Of a DNA stretch of 64,000 bases, positions 27,200-35,807 are shown in pieces. A program made the translations under genes and the position numbers. The notes under the pieces are model-generated. The model had not been told where the DNA came from, ran no database searches, and saw nothing but the letters and a program-made list of their open reading frames with translations. The stretch is from Acidimicrobiaceae bacterium (GTDB lineage Bacteria; Actinomycetota; Acidimicrobiia; Acidimicrobiales; RAAP-2), in assembly GCA_003132205.1 (NCBI GenBank), contig PKWY01000027.1, positions 28,505 through 92,504 of the forward strand. The letters are read 5' to 3'. Position 1 is the first letter of the stretch. Each line of letters begins with the position of its first letter.

Positions 27200-28894
27200 C
27201 TAGAGAATGTCGTCGCGGTGCGCCAGTTCCTTGGCGGGGCCGTTCAGCCAGTCGCGCAGCGCTTTCGTGGCCCGACAGTCATCCTCGTTGTACTCGAGTA
27301 TTCGAAGGCGAGACGCCAAGTCGACCTCAGAATCATCGCCAACGGCCACCTCGTACCACAGCATCGACGCCTCGCCGCTCGGATTCGCGTCGCGCCAGCG
27401 AAAGCCACTCGCCATCGCCAACTGCTTCAGCCCGAGCGGTCCCTCGGTCTGGATCTGGCGCTGCGCGAGCTCGTGCAGATCAATCCACTGCGCCGGGGAG
27501 GCGTTGCGGAACGCGTTGAGGTCTGTTCGTGACGGGCCTCCCTCGACGGGGAGCTCGACTGCCCGGTTCATCGCGCCATCCTCTGCCTGGGCCCAAAAGC
27601 AATAGGCCGCGAGGGTCCGCCCTTGGCGCTCGCAGAGGGCACGCAGCCCGGTGAACCAACTCCAGAATTCGCTGAAGATCCTGGATTCGGCCTCACCGGA
27701 CAACTCCCCCCACTCAACGAAGGCCCGGTAGCCCGCCTCGACCCCGTCCACGTGACGATTCACGCTCACGCTGGCGCCCCAGAGGTACGTCGCGTCGTCG
27801 TAGCTCTCCATGTCGATATCGACCTCGATGTCGGCCGTCGGGCACCCCATCAGCGTCGGATCAACAATGCGCAGTGAACTCGAGCGCTCGTGGGCGCGGG
27901 CACGGTAGATGAGGTCGTCGAGTTTGTCGATAACCCGCCCTAGATGGTCCTCGCGTTGAAACTCCTCGCGCGGGGCGAGCGCCTTGCCGCGTGCGGACCT
28001 GGCGCGAAAGGGATCCAGCCGTGCCAGCTGGGCTCGGGTGTCGACCCCATGCTCGTGGAGCATGATCTGTTGCCCCACGCTGGTGAACCTCGTGAGCGAG
28101 ACGTCGTCGATCTCCTCGAGCTGGGCTTCGCAGTGGGCGGCGTAGGGGCAATCCAGGCACTCCCGGTGCCAGTAGGGCGACGTGGGGAAATCGCCGCCCG
28201 CCTCGCTCCAGCGGTCGTGGGCTTCGAGGATCAGGAGCCGTTCGGCGTAAAGCCGGTCGTAGGCCGCCAAGTTGAAACGCGGATAGTTGTCGCTCGCAAG
28301 GTCGAACCACCACACGCGGCGGTGCCGGTCGACCATCGCCGCGCGGCCGGCGGGATCACCGTGGCCGAGCGCCTGAAGGACGCGGGTGGCGTGGGCGAGG
28401 GCGATGCCGTTTCGTATTACGGTCAGGGTGGACCTCGGCCCGAATCCGTCGGTGAACGAAGCGTCGGACGGCAGTAGACGGGCGATCGAGCCCTCGAGCA
28501 GGCGACGGGTGGTGGCCGCCTCGATAATCTCGTTCTTCTTGATGATGATTGGCGCGTAGATGAACCTCCCATCCGAGCGTCCGACGCGCACCAGCGCGTG
28601 CACCGATGAACGCCGACGTCCCTCGACGTCGTTCGCGAGCCGCGGACGCAGGATGAGTTCGGCTCCTTCGTCGAGCAGCGACATCGTCTCGTTGGGGTTG
28701 GCCGGCGCGACGGCGTTCGGGTGCTTCTCTCGAATCTCGGCGATGGTGTGGAGTCGATGCTCTTCGGCGTCGCGTCGCCGCTTCTCCATTTCTCCCGAGA
28801 CCGCAGGGCGGACGAAGTCGAACGGCTGGCCCCGGTTGAGTGCGACCCGATGAACGCAGGCGAGGATTTCGTCGCTGCGAAGTAGATCTGCCAC
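27200..28894 (-). CDS. TM0106-family RecB-like putative nuclease
   Basis: 564 residues. The N-terminal part (about 1-300) fits the RecB-like nuclease fold: FDFVRPAVSGEMEKRRR, IYAPIIIKKNE, and a cysteine cluster ECLDCPYAAHCEAQLEEI that in relatives holds an iron-sulfur or zinc site. The C-terminal part is an RNase H/exonuclease-like domain (IEVDIDMESYDD at about 355, then YNEDDCRATKALRDWL near the end). The acidic residues of both domains suit metal-dependent DNA cleavage. The family is sometimes associated with mobile or repair loci, but none is adjacent here. The biological role is unknown. Confidence 0.82.
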   Translation of the reverse strand: MADLLRSDEILACVHRVALNRGQPFDFVRPAVSGEMEKRRRDAEEHRLHTIAEIREKHPNAVAPANPNETMSLLDEGAELILRPRLANDVEGRRRSSVHALVRVGRSDGRFIYAPIIIKKNEIIEAATTRRLLEGSIARLLPSDASFTDGFGPRSTLTVIRNGIALAHATRVLQALGHGDPAGRAAMVDRHRRVWWFDLASDNYPRFNLAAYDRLYAERLLILEAHDRWSEAGGDFPTSPYWHRECLDCPYAAHCEAQLEEIDDVSLTRFTSVGQQIMLHEHGVDTRAQLARLDPFRARSARGKALAPREEFQREDHLGRVIDKLDDLIYRARAHERSSSLRIVDPTLMGCPTADIEVDIDMESYDDATYLWGASVSVNRHVDGVEAGYRAFVEWGELSGEAESRIFSEFWSWFTGLRALCERQGRTLAAYCFWAQAEDGAMNRAVELPVEGGPSRTDLNAFRNASPAQWIDLHELAQRQIQTEGPLGLKQLAMASGFRWRDANPSGEASMLWYEVAVGDDSEVDLASRLRILEYNEDDCRATKALRDWLNGPAKELAHRDDIL

Positions 28895-29043
28895 GCACGA
28901 AGCCTACGAGCCGGCCGGACCCTCGCGGCGCCAACTGCCCCAACTGCGCGTACGCGTCGCCGAGCACCGCCAATCCAAGCGGGCTTCCGACTCAATCACC
29001 AGTCGGGCCCTTCGACCCAGACCGGGCCTTGCGGGGAGAAAGG

Positions 29044-29415
<372 letters not shown>

Positions 29416-29491
29416 ATTGATAATTCTGACACACGCGCCCATTGATGACAAGAGACGTTTGAGGGTCACCATCGGGCGATAGCCTCGCGAC

Positions 29492-30766
29492 GTGACTCTT
29501 GACGACACTTCGAGTGACGAGACAATTCTTGAAGTTGGCCAGTTCTATGAACTTCTGACCGCTCAGCTCGAGTCAGCGTTCGGTCGTCGCCATCCTCGCT
29601 GGGTGCGCGGGGAGATCGCGAAGGTCTACGAGAAGGTGCATCTCTACGTCGATCTCGTTGATGCGGGTTCCGCGTCATCGGACTCCAAGCGGCCGGTACT
29701 CAACGCGCACTGCTGGGGTTCGCAGTGGAATCCATTGAAGAAGAAGCTGGCCGCCGACGGCGTTACTCTGAAACCGGGAACCATCGTCAATTTCTTTGGC
29801 TACGTCGATGTCTATGCGCCCCAGGGCCGGATTGGCTTCACCGTCACCGCAATCGATGTGGAAGGCCTCTTGGGTGACGTGGCCCGGCGACGACAGGAGC
29901 TGGTCGCCCGCCTGCTTAGCGAAGGACTGCTGGAAGCCAACAAGCGACGCGTGCTTTCGCCGGTGCCACTGCGCGTGGGCCTCGTGGCGAGTCCCGGTAC
30001 CGAGGGCTGCAGCGACTTCACGGGTCAACTCTTGAATTCGGGCTACGGATTCGAAATAACACTGGTCAAGACCGCGGTCCAGGGCGAGGCGGCCCCGCCC
30101 CAGATCGTCAGCGCCATCGAGACCCTCGACGAGCACGGCGTTGACATCATCTGTCTCGTGCGGGGCGGCGGTTCCAAGGGGGACCTCGCGTGCTTCGATG
30201 ACGAGCGGGTGGCGCGCGCGATCGCCAACGCATCGACTCCGGTCTTCACCGGCATCGGCCACACCGGGGACGAGTCGATCGCGGACATGGTCGCCCACAC
30301 GCGGGCCATCACGCCGACCAAACTTGGCGAGGAGATTGCGAGCATCGTCGCCCAGTGGGATCAGCGCTACGTTCGCCTGCCCGCCCAGAAGGTGTTGAAC
30401 GCCACCGAGGCCATCCTCGACGAGGCGACCGAGTACGTCGCCGAACGGCGGCGCACCATGATCTTCGCGGTGCGCGACCGTCTGCGTTCAGAGGAACGCC
30501 ATCTCGGCACCACCCGTCAGCGGCTCTGGCTCCAGAGCACGCACCTGCTCAACTCGGCGGCCCAGATGCTGCAGAGCAACCGCCAACTCCTCGGGGCCTA
30601 CGATCCGAAGAAGCGCCTGGCGCAGGGATGGTCGATCGTGACGGGCGAAGACGGGGGCGTGGTGCGGGCGCTGAAGGACGTACGAATGGGCGAGGTCGTC
30701 CGCGTGCTCGTGAGCGACGGAGCATTCGAATCAACGGTGACAGCAATGGACGGAGCAACATCATGA
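29492..30766 (+). CDS. xseA: Exodeoxyribonuclease VII large subunit
   Basis: 424 residues with an N-terminal OB-fold (WVRGEIAKVYEKVHLYVDLVD) and the conserved catalytic region RVGLVASPGTEGCSDF, VRGGGSKGDLACFDD and GIGHTGDESIADMVAHTRAITPTKLGE, then a coiled-coil C-terminal part. The large subunit degrades single-stranded DNA from both ends together with XseB. GTG 29492 starts just after the rnpB gene, and xseB overlaps its stop. The family's usual length is about 400-450 residues, so it is intact. Confidence 0.95.
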   Translation: MTLDDTSSDETILEVGQFYELLTAQLESAFGRRHPRWVRGEIAKVYEKVHLYVDLVDAGSASSDSKRPVLNAHCWGSQWNPLKKKLAADGVTLKPGTIVNFFGYVDVYAPQGRIGFTVTAIDVEGLLGDVARRRQELVARLLSEGLLEANKRRVLSPVPLRVGLVASPGTEGCSDFTGQLLNSGYGFEITLVKTAVQGEAAPPQIVSAIETLDEHGVDIICLVRGGGSKGDLACFDDERVARAIANASTPVFTGIGHTGDESIADMVAHTRAITPTKLGEEIASIVAQWDQRYVRLPAQKVLNATEAILDEATEYVAERRRTMIFAVRDRLRSEERHLGTTRQRLWLQSTHLLNSAAQMLQSNRQLLGAYDPKKRLAQGWSIVTGEDGGVVRALKDVRMGEVVRVLVSDGAFESTVTAMDGATS

Positions 30767-30972
30767 CAATTGGCGACTGGAACGAGGCGGCCAGCGAGCT
30801 GAACGCCATAGTGGCGTCCTTCGACGAGGGCGAAGTGTCGGTCGACGACCTCTTTGTCAAGCTCGAGCGGGCGACGCAGATCATCGAATCCCTGGAGGCG
30901 AGGCTCGACGCGACCAAGGCCAAGGTGGAAGAGCTCGCGCCTCGGATCGCGCGCGTCGCCGAGGAACAATGA
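30763..30972 (+). CDS. xseB: Exodeoxyribonuclease VII small subunit
   Basis: 69 residues, an all-helical acidic protein with the family layout SVDDLFVKLERATQIIESLEARL and KAKVEELAPRI. It forms a ring around the XseA coiled coil and is needed for stability. It overlaps xseA and the next gene by four bases (ATGA), consistent with one translational unit. Confidence 0.93.
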   Translation: MTIGDWNEAASELNAIVASFDEGEVSVDDLFVKLERATQIIESLEARLDATKAKVEELAPRIARVAEEQ

Positions 30973-31682
30973 GCGACCGCTTCTACTTCCGCCAACTGCT
31001 CGCTGGTCGCGACTTCGCGATCGGCGACAACATGGCACGACAGATGGTCAACTTCGTGTACGTGATCGGCGACCGCGAGACTGGTGAGGCCGTTCTCGTG
31101 GACCCGGCATACCGGCCCCGCGAGCTCGTCGAGCTCGTCGAGGCCGACGGGTTGAGGCTCACCGGGGCGATCGCCACGCACTACCACTTCGATCACATCG
31201 GCGGCAGCTTCATGGGTCACGACGTCGAGGGCATCCGCGAGCTGCTGGAGGTTGCTGACGTGCCGGTGCACGTGCAGGCCGAAGAAGTGGAATGGGTGAC
31301 GCGCTCGACCGGGGTAGGGGCCGACACACTCGTCGCGCACCAATCGGGAGACCACGTTCGCGTCGGCGGACTTGACGTCACGCTGATCCATACGCCAGGC
31401 CACACCCCGGGCAGTCAGTGCTTGTTGGCGGGTGGTCGCCTGCTCAGCGGCGACACCCTCTTCCTCGAAGGCTGCGGGCGGACCGATCTGCCGGGCTCGG
31501 ACCCCGCGGAAATGTACCGGACGCTCACCCAGCGCCTGAGCGCGGTGAGCGACGACACCGTCCTGTTCCCCGGCCACATGTACTCGCCCGATCCCAGCGC
31601 GCGAATGGGCGACGTGCGCGAACACAACTACGTGCTGGCGCCTTCATCGGCCGAACAGTGGCTCGCGATGTTCGGTTCATGA
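30969..31682 (+). CDS. MBL-fold metallo-hydrolase (glyoxalase II-like)
   Basis: 237 residues. The metal site motif HYHFDHIGG is at residues 71-79 (H71, H73, D75, H76), a further metal His is in IHTPGHTPGSQCL, and a bridging Asp follows in LLSGDTLFLEGCGR. FPGHMYSP near the end gives the last His. This is the hydroxyacylglutathione hydrolase/persulfide dioxygenase-like pattern. The substrate may be a thioester or persulfide; it is not resolved here. It lies in the xseAB translational unit, four-base overlaps on both sides. Confidence 0.9.
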   Translation: MSDRFYFRQLLAGRDFAIGDNMARQMVNFVYVIGDRETGEAVLVDPAYRPRELVELVEADGLRLTGAIATHYHFDHIGGSFMGHDVEGIRELLEVADVPVHVQAEEVEWVTRSTGVGADTLVAHQSGDHVRVGGLDVTLIHTPGHTPGSQCLLAGGRLLSGDTLFLEGCGRTDLPGSDPAEMYRTLTQRLSAVSDDTVLFPGHMYSPDPSARMGDVREHNYVLAPSSAEQWLAMFGS

Positions 31683-32905
31683 GCACGCTTCGCTGGTCCG
31701 ACCACGTGATTGTCGTAGGCGGCGGGCTCGCGGGATGGCGCTTCGTCGAGGCGCTTCGTCGAGAGGGCTACGAGGGCGCCCTCACGTTGATCGGCGACGA
31801 GCCCCACGCACCCTACGACCGGCCCCCGCTTTCGAAGCAGGTGCTCTCCGGCAAGTGGGACGTCGAGAAGACGCTGCTCGCGACGCCCGCCTTGGTCGAG
31901 AAGTGCGGAGTCACCATGCACCTGGGGGTACCGGTCACCGACCTCGACGTCGCCACCACCACCGTGCGCCTGAAGAATGAAACGGCAATCAGCGGGACGC
32001 ACGTGGTGATTGCGACCGGTGCCAAGGCGCGACGCCTCCCGTTCAGCGCGGACGCCCAGATCCACACCGTTCGAAGCCGTGATGACGTGCTCGGCCTCAA
32101 CGAGGAACTAACCAGCCTGTCCGCCGCCAGCGTGATCGCGATCATTGGCGGAGGCTTCATCGGAGCCGAAGCCGCGACGTCGCTGCACGCGCGCGGCTTC
32201 GTCCCACTGGTGCTCGAGGCGGCCGCTCGGCCGCTCGTGAACGTCCTTGGCCCCGAGGTCTCGGCGTGGCTCGCGGGCCTCGCCGGCGACGCGGGAATCG
32301 AACTCCGAAACGAGCAACGGATCGCGGACGTCGTCGCCACTGACGAAGGTTTCAGTGTCGTGTTCGCCGACGGCGGCACCCTCGCAGCCGCCGCGGTCAT
32401 CGTCGGCGCGGGGGCCGTGACCAACGATGAATGGCTGAAGACCTCGGGCCTGACGATAGACAATGGCGTAGTCGTCGACGAGAACCTCCTCGCCACCGAA
32501 CGCATCGGCGCCATTGGCGACGTCGCTCGCTTCATGTGGAGAAGCACCACCGGCACCGAGCTCGTTCGAATCGAACACTGGCAGGTGGCGAACGACCACG
32601 CGGCGCATCTGGCGCGCTACTGGACGGGCGGCGTGACACCCGCTGCCCTGATGGTACCCTATTTCTGGTCCGACCAGTACGGCAAGAAGATCCAGATGCT
32701 CGGCCACGCCAAGCCGACCGACACGGTGACGCGCGTGAGCGGCTCGAATGAGGAGGGCAAGTGGGTCGCGCTCTACTCGCGTGACGGCATCGTCACCGGG
32801 GTGGTGGCCCTAAGCCAGCCCCGAGCGCTGATGCTCTCGAAGACATTGCTCGACGCACCCACCACCCTTGACGAGGCGCTGGAACGCGCGCCGTGGGCCA
32901 GCTAG
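31679..32905 (+). CDS. FAD-dependent ferredoxin/rubredoxin reductase-like oxidoreductase
   Basis: 408 residues. The FAD-binding Rossmann motif VIVVGGGLAGWRFVEALR opens the protein, with PYDRPPLSKQVLSG typical of the ferredoxin reductase family, IATGAKARRLP, a second dinucleotide fold IAIIGGGFIGAEAA for NAD(P)H, and GAIGDVARF as the second FAD motif. The C-terminal domain (WQVANDHAAHLARYWTG, PYFWSDQYGKKIQMLG) is also typical. It transfers electrons from NAD(P)H to a ferredoxin or rubredoxin, possibly supplying an oxygenase or the desaturase (inference). It converges with glpK with a four-base overlap. Confidence 0.88.
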   Translation: MSTLRWSDHVIVVGGGLAGWRFVEALRREGYEGALTLIGDEPHAPYDRPPLSKQVLSGKWDVEKTLLATPALVEKCGVTMHLGVPVTDLDVATTTVRLKNETAISGTHVVIATGAKARRLPFSADAQIHTVRSRDDVLGLNEELTSLSAASVIAIIGGGFIGAEAATSLHARGFVPLVLEAAARPLVNVLGPEVSAWLAGLAGDAGIELRNEQRIADVVATDEGFSVVFADGGTLAAAAVIVGAGAVTNDEWLKTSGLTIDNGVVVDENLLATERIGAIGDVARFMWRSTTGTELVRIEHWQVANDHAAHLARYWTGGVTPAALMVPYFWSDQYGKKIQMLGHAKPTDTVTRVSGSNEEGKWVALYSRDGIVTGVVALSQPRALMLSKTLLDAPTTLDEALERAPWAS

Positions 32906-34353
32906 AACTGAACGCTGCTCAACTCCGGAATTGTCTTTTCCACGCGTTGAACCATCGAGGACCATTGGGAGCGAAGAGCGAGACGCTCATCGCCGCTTAG
33001 TTGGGGCACGTACACCTCGACCGGCGACCAGAGCTTCTCAACGTCGCCGAGGGTCAGGTGGCCGGCGCTTACGAGCGCCATCAGGCCCGCGCCACGGGTA
33101 GTGGCCTCGCGCTGGGGAGAGATGGTCACTGCCAGTCCCGTGAAGTCGGCGAGCGACTGCACGAGGAACTTGTTCGCGCTCATGCCCCCGTCGACCCGGA
33201 TCTCGTCGATGGTCTCTCCGGTCTCGATCTGGGCGGCGTCGATGAGATCGGCGCCACGATGGGCGATTCCTTCCAGGACGGCCCGGACCAGGTGGGCTTT
33301 CTTCGAACCGCGGGTGAGCCCGAAGAAGCCGGCGCGCGCGCCGAAGTCCCATTGGGGGGTTCCAAGCCCCGAAAGAGCGGGAACAAACCAGACGCCGTCG
33401 CTCGTGGGCACCGACGTCGCGACCACCTCGGAGTCGTCGGGATCGATGATGAAGCCGAGGTCGTCACGAAGCCATTCGATGCAGGACCCTGCGGCGAGGG
33501 CGATCGCTTCGATGCCCCAGACGATCTTGCCGCCCTGGCTGCGCGCGACGACGGGAAAGCATCCCGAGGGAAATCGGTTCATCGTCGTCGGTCCGACTTC
33601 GCCGTGAACCATGTCGAGCATGGCCCCCGTCCCAAAGGTGATCTTCACGCCCTTGGTGATGCAGCACTGCCCGAAGAGCGATGCCGGCTGGTCCCCGATG
33701 AGCGCCGTGATCGGAGGCGAGCCCGGAAGGGCGCTCGCGATGCCGTGCGCCCCCATGGTGTCCACGATCTCGGGCATCATGGCGATGTCGAGCCCGAGAA
33801 CGTCGATGGTGTGCTGATCCCATCCGTCGACGCCGACAGCCACCAGCCCGTTGACGCCCGCGTTGGAGCGGTCGGTGACGTGCAAGCCGCCTTGGCTGAG
33901 GTGCCAGGCGATCCAGGTCTCGATCGTGGCGAACCTGAGCTCGCTGGCCGGGCGGCCCGAGTGCTTCACGAGCCACTGGACCTTTGTCGCTGATTGGTTC
34001 GGGGCGAGTCGGAGTCCTTCTCCTTGCAGGATGAGACAGTCGATGACCGTGCGTAGGTCCTGCCAACCGAGCGCGGGCCCGACGGACTCACCCGTCGCGG
34101 GGTCGAACACGATGGTGGTCGCGCGCTGGTTCGTGATGCCCACCACCTCGCAGTGCCCGCCGTCGGCCAGCGTTTGCCGCGCCAGACCGAGGGCGACGCT
34201 CGCAATCTCAACGGCGTCGAGCTCGACCTCGCCAGGGTTCGGGGTGGTGATGCTGAGTGCCTGCTGATGGATGTGCGAAAGCTCACCCGAGATGTCGACC
34301 AAGGCCGTTCGAACCGTGGTGGTTCCGACGTCGATGGCGAGGGCCTTCACCAT
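32902..34353 (-). CDS. glpK: Glycerol kinase (FGGY family)
   Basis: 483 residues. The N-terminal AIDVGTTTVRTALVD is the phosphate-1 motif. GLGWQDLRT-like recognition follows (PALGWQDLRTVIDCL), then KITFGTGAMLDMVHG, LSGLGTPQWDFGARAGFFGL and VDGGMSANKFLVQSLADF, all FGGY kinase motifs. It phosphorylates glycerol to sn-glycerol 3-phosphate. ATG 34353 overlaps the stop of the flavoprotein gene upstream. The kinase may differ slightly in sugar specificity, but neighbours glpD and an alkyl-DHAP synthase-like gene support glycerol. Confidence 0.87.
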   Translation of the reverse strand: MVKALAIDVGTTTVRTALVDISGELSHIHQQALSITTPNPGEVELDAVEIASVALGLARQTLADGGHCEVVGITNQRATTIVFDPATGESVGPALGWQDLRTVIDCLILQGEGLRLAPNQSATKVQWLVKHSGRPASELRFATIETWIAWHLSQGGLHVTDRSNAGVNGLVAVGVDGWDQHTIDVLGLDIAMMPEIVDTMGAHGIASALPGSPPITALIGDQPASLFGQCCITKGVKITFGTGAMLDMVHGEVGPTTMNRFPSGCFPVVARSQGGKIVWGIEAIALAAGSCIEWLRDDLGFIIDPDDSEVVATSVPTSDGVWFVPALSGLGTPQWDFGARAGFFGLTRGSKKAHLVRAVLEGIAHRGADLIDAAQIETGETIDEIRVDGGMSANKFLVQSLADFTGLAVTISPQREATTRGAGLMALVSAGHLTLGDVEKLWSPVEVYVPQLSGDERLALRSQWSSMVQRVEKTIPELSSVQF

Positions 34354-35798
34354 GACGCGCCTCCAATGCCGAGCGCGCCGGGATTGAGGATATCGAGCGG
34401 ATCGAGGACGGCCTTCTGCGAAACGAGCAGCGGGTAGGCGCTGGCGAGCGCTTCGGGGACGAAGCGAGCGCGATTCCGGCCGATGCCGTGGTGGTGACTC
34501 AACGAGCCTCCGCAGGCGAGCACCGTCCTTGAGGCCTCGTCCCACGCCCGGCGGTAGAAGGCCGTGTGGTCTCCCTCGGGCTTGCCCGCGAAGGTGAAGT
34601 AGAGACAGGCGCCGTCAATGTACGCGTGCGACTGATGCACCGACACGGCCAGCATTTCGTTGATGGCGCTGAGGGCCGCAACGACCCTCTCGTGCATGTC
34701 GGGCAGTGTCGACCATGGCCCGGCGACTTCGATCGTGTCGACGACGATGCCGTGCTCCCACAGGGGGGCAAGCGCGCTGACATCGTTGCGGTGGGCAATC
34801 CACGTCGCGACCAAGGACTGATCCAGGAAGGAGGCCTGCGCGCACTCTCGGCGTACTATTTCCATGGTGGCGTTCACGAGGAGCTGGTCGCCTTCATCGA
34901 GCACGACGAGCGCGCACTGGGGGACCTCGAAGTTCCTCAAGGTCTCGGTCTCGTCGTAGAGGCGAAGGACCGCGGGTCGGGCGTCTCGTTGCATGATCCG
35001 CCGGCACGCTTCGAGGCCCCCGGCGAAGGTGTCGAATCCGTACGCCGCGCGTTGCTCGTAGGGGGCGACGGGGTGCATCGCCAAGGTGGCCTCAGTGATG
35101 ATCCCTAACGTCCCTTCGCAGCCAATGAAGAGCTGCATGAGGTCGGGCCCGACCGCCTGGCGCGGTCCGCGCCCGCCGAGTTCAATGACGTCGCCGTTCG
35201 CGAGCACTACCGTGAGACCGCGCACGATGTCCTCGATCTTCCCGTAGCGATTCGAATACTGGCCAGCGCCCCGGCACGCGATCCATCCGCCCACCGTCGC
35301 GAGGTCGAATGATTGGGGAAAGTGGCCGACGGTCCAACCACGATCCTTCACGTAGGACTCGAGCTCGGGGCCGAAGGTCCCCGCTTCAACGTTCACGGTG
35401 CCCGAGACCTCGTCGATGGACACGATTCGATTCAGACCAGTGAGGTCGAGGGCGATTCCCCCGGTAGGGGCGACGGCCCCGCCCACCACGCCCGAGCGTC
35501 CTCCTTGGGCGGTGACGGCGGTGCGATGTTCGCTCGCGATTCGAAGCACCGCGCTGACCTCGCTGGTCGAACGCGGAGCGACCACAACGCCGGGCCAGTG
35601 GGGCACGTGGCCGTTCGCCACGTCACGGATCGATAGGGGCCACCAGTCGCGACCGTGCGCGGCGCGCTCGGACACCGAGACGCCGTAAGAGACGCCGGCG
35701 CGGTCAAGATCGGCAAGGAGCGCCGCGGGCGCGGCGTCGGGCACTTCGCCGCTGAACGATCCGGAAGGGTAGTCATTGGGCATTGTTGGTTTGGTCAT
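34347..35798 (-). CDS. Alkyldihydroxyacetonephosphate synthase-like FAD-binding oxidoreductase
   Basis: 483 residues of the vanillyl-alcohol-oxidase/PCMH FAD superfamily. The FAD region has VTAQGGRSGVVGG and TVNVEAGTFGPELESYVKDRG. This is followed by the AGPS-type block TVGHFPQSFDLATVGGWIAC-RGAGQYSNRYGKIED and LMQLFIGCEGTLGIITEATL. The C-terminal active-site stretch GSLSHHHGIGRNR has the three consecutive His residues characteristic of AGPS. AGPS swaps the acyl group of acyl-DHAP for a fatty alcohol in ether-lipid synthesis. Actinobacterial homologues are often annotated only as FAD oxidases, so ether-lipid synthesis is a plausible but unproven role. It lies between glpD and glpK. Confidence 0.8.
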   Translation of the reverse strand: MTKPTMPNDYPSGSFSGEVPDAAPAALLADLDRAGVSYGVSVSERAAHGRDWWPLSIRDVANGHVPHWPGVVVAPRSTSEVSAVLRIASEHRTAVTAQGGRSGVVGGAVAPTGGIALDLTGLNRIVSIDEVSGTVNVEAGTFGPELESYVKDRGWTVGHFPQSFDLATVGGWIACRGAGQYSNRYGKIEDIVRGLTVVLANGDVIELGGRGPRQAVGPDLMQLFIGCEGTLGIITEATLAMHPVAPYEQRAAYGFDTFAGGLEACRRIMQRDARPAVLRLYDETETLRNFEVPQCALVVLDEGDQLLVNATMEIVRRECAQASFLDQSLVATWIAHRNDVSALAPLWEHGIVVDTIEVAGPWSTLPDMHERVVAALSAINEMLAVSVHQSHAYIDGACLYFTFAGKPEGDHTAFYRRAWDEASRTVLACGGSLSHHHGIGRNRARFVPEALASAYPLLVSQKAVLDPLDILNPGALGIGGASW

Positions 35799-35807
35799 CG
35801 ATGTGCC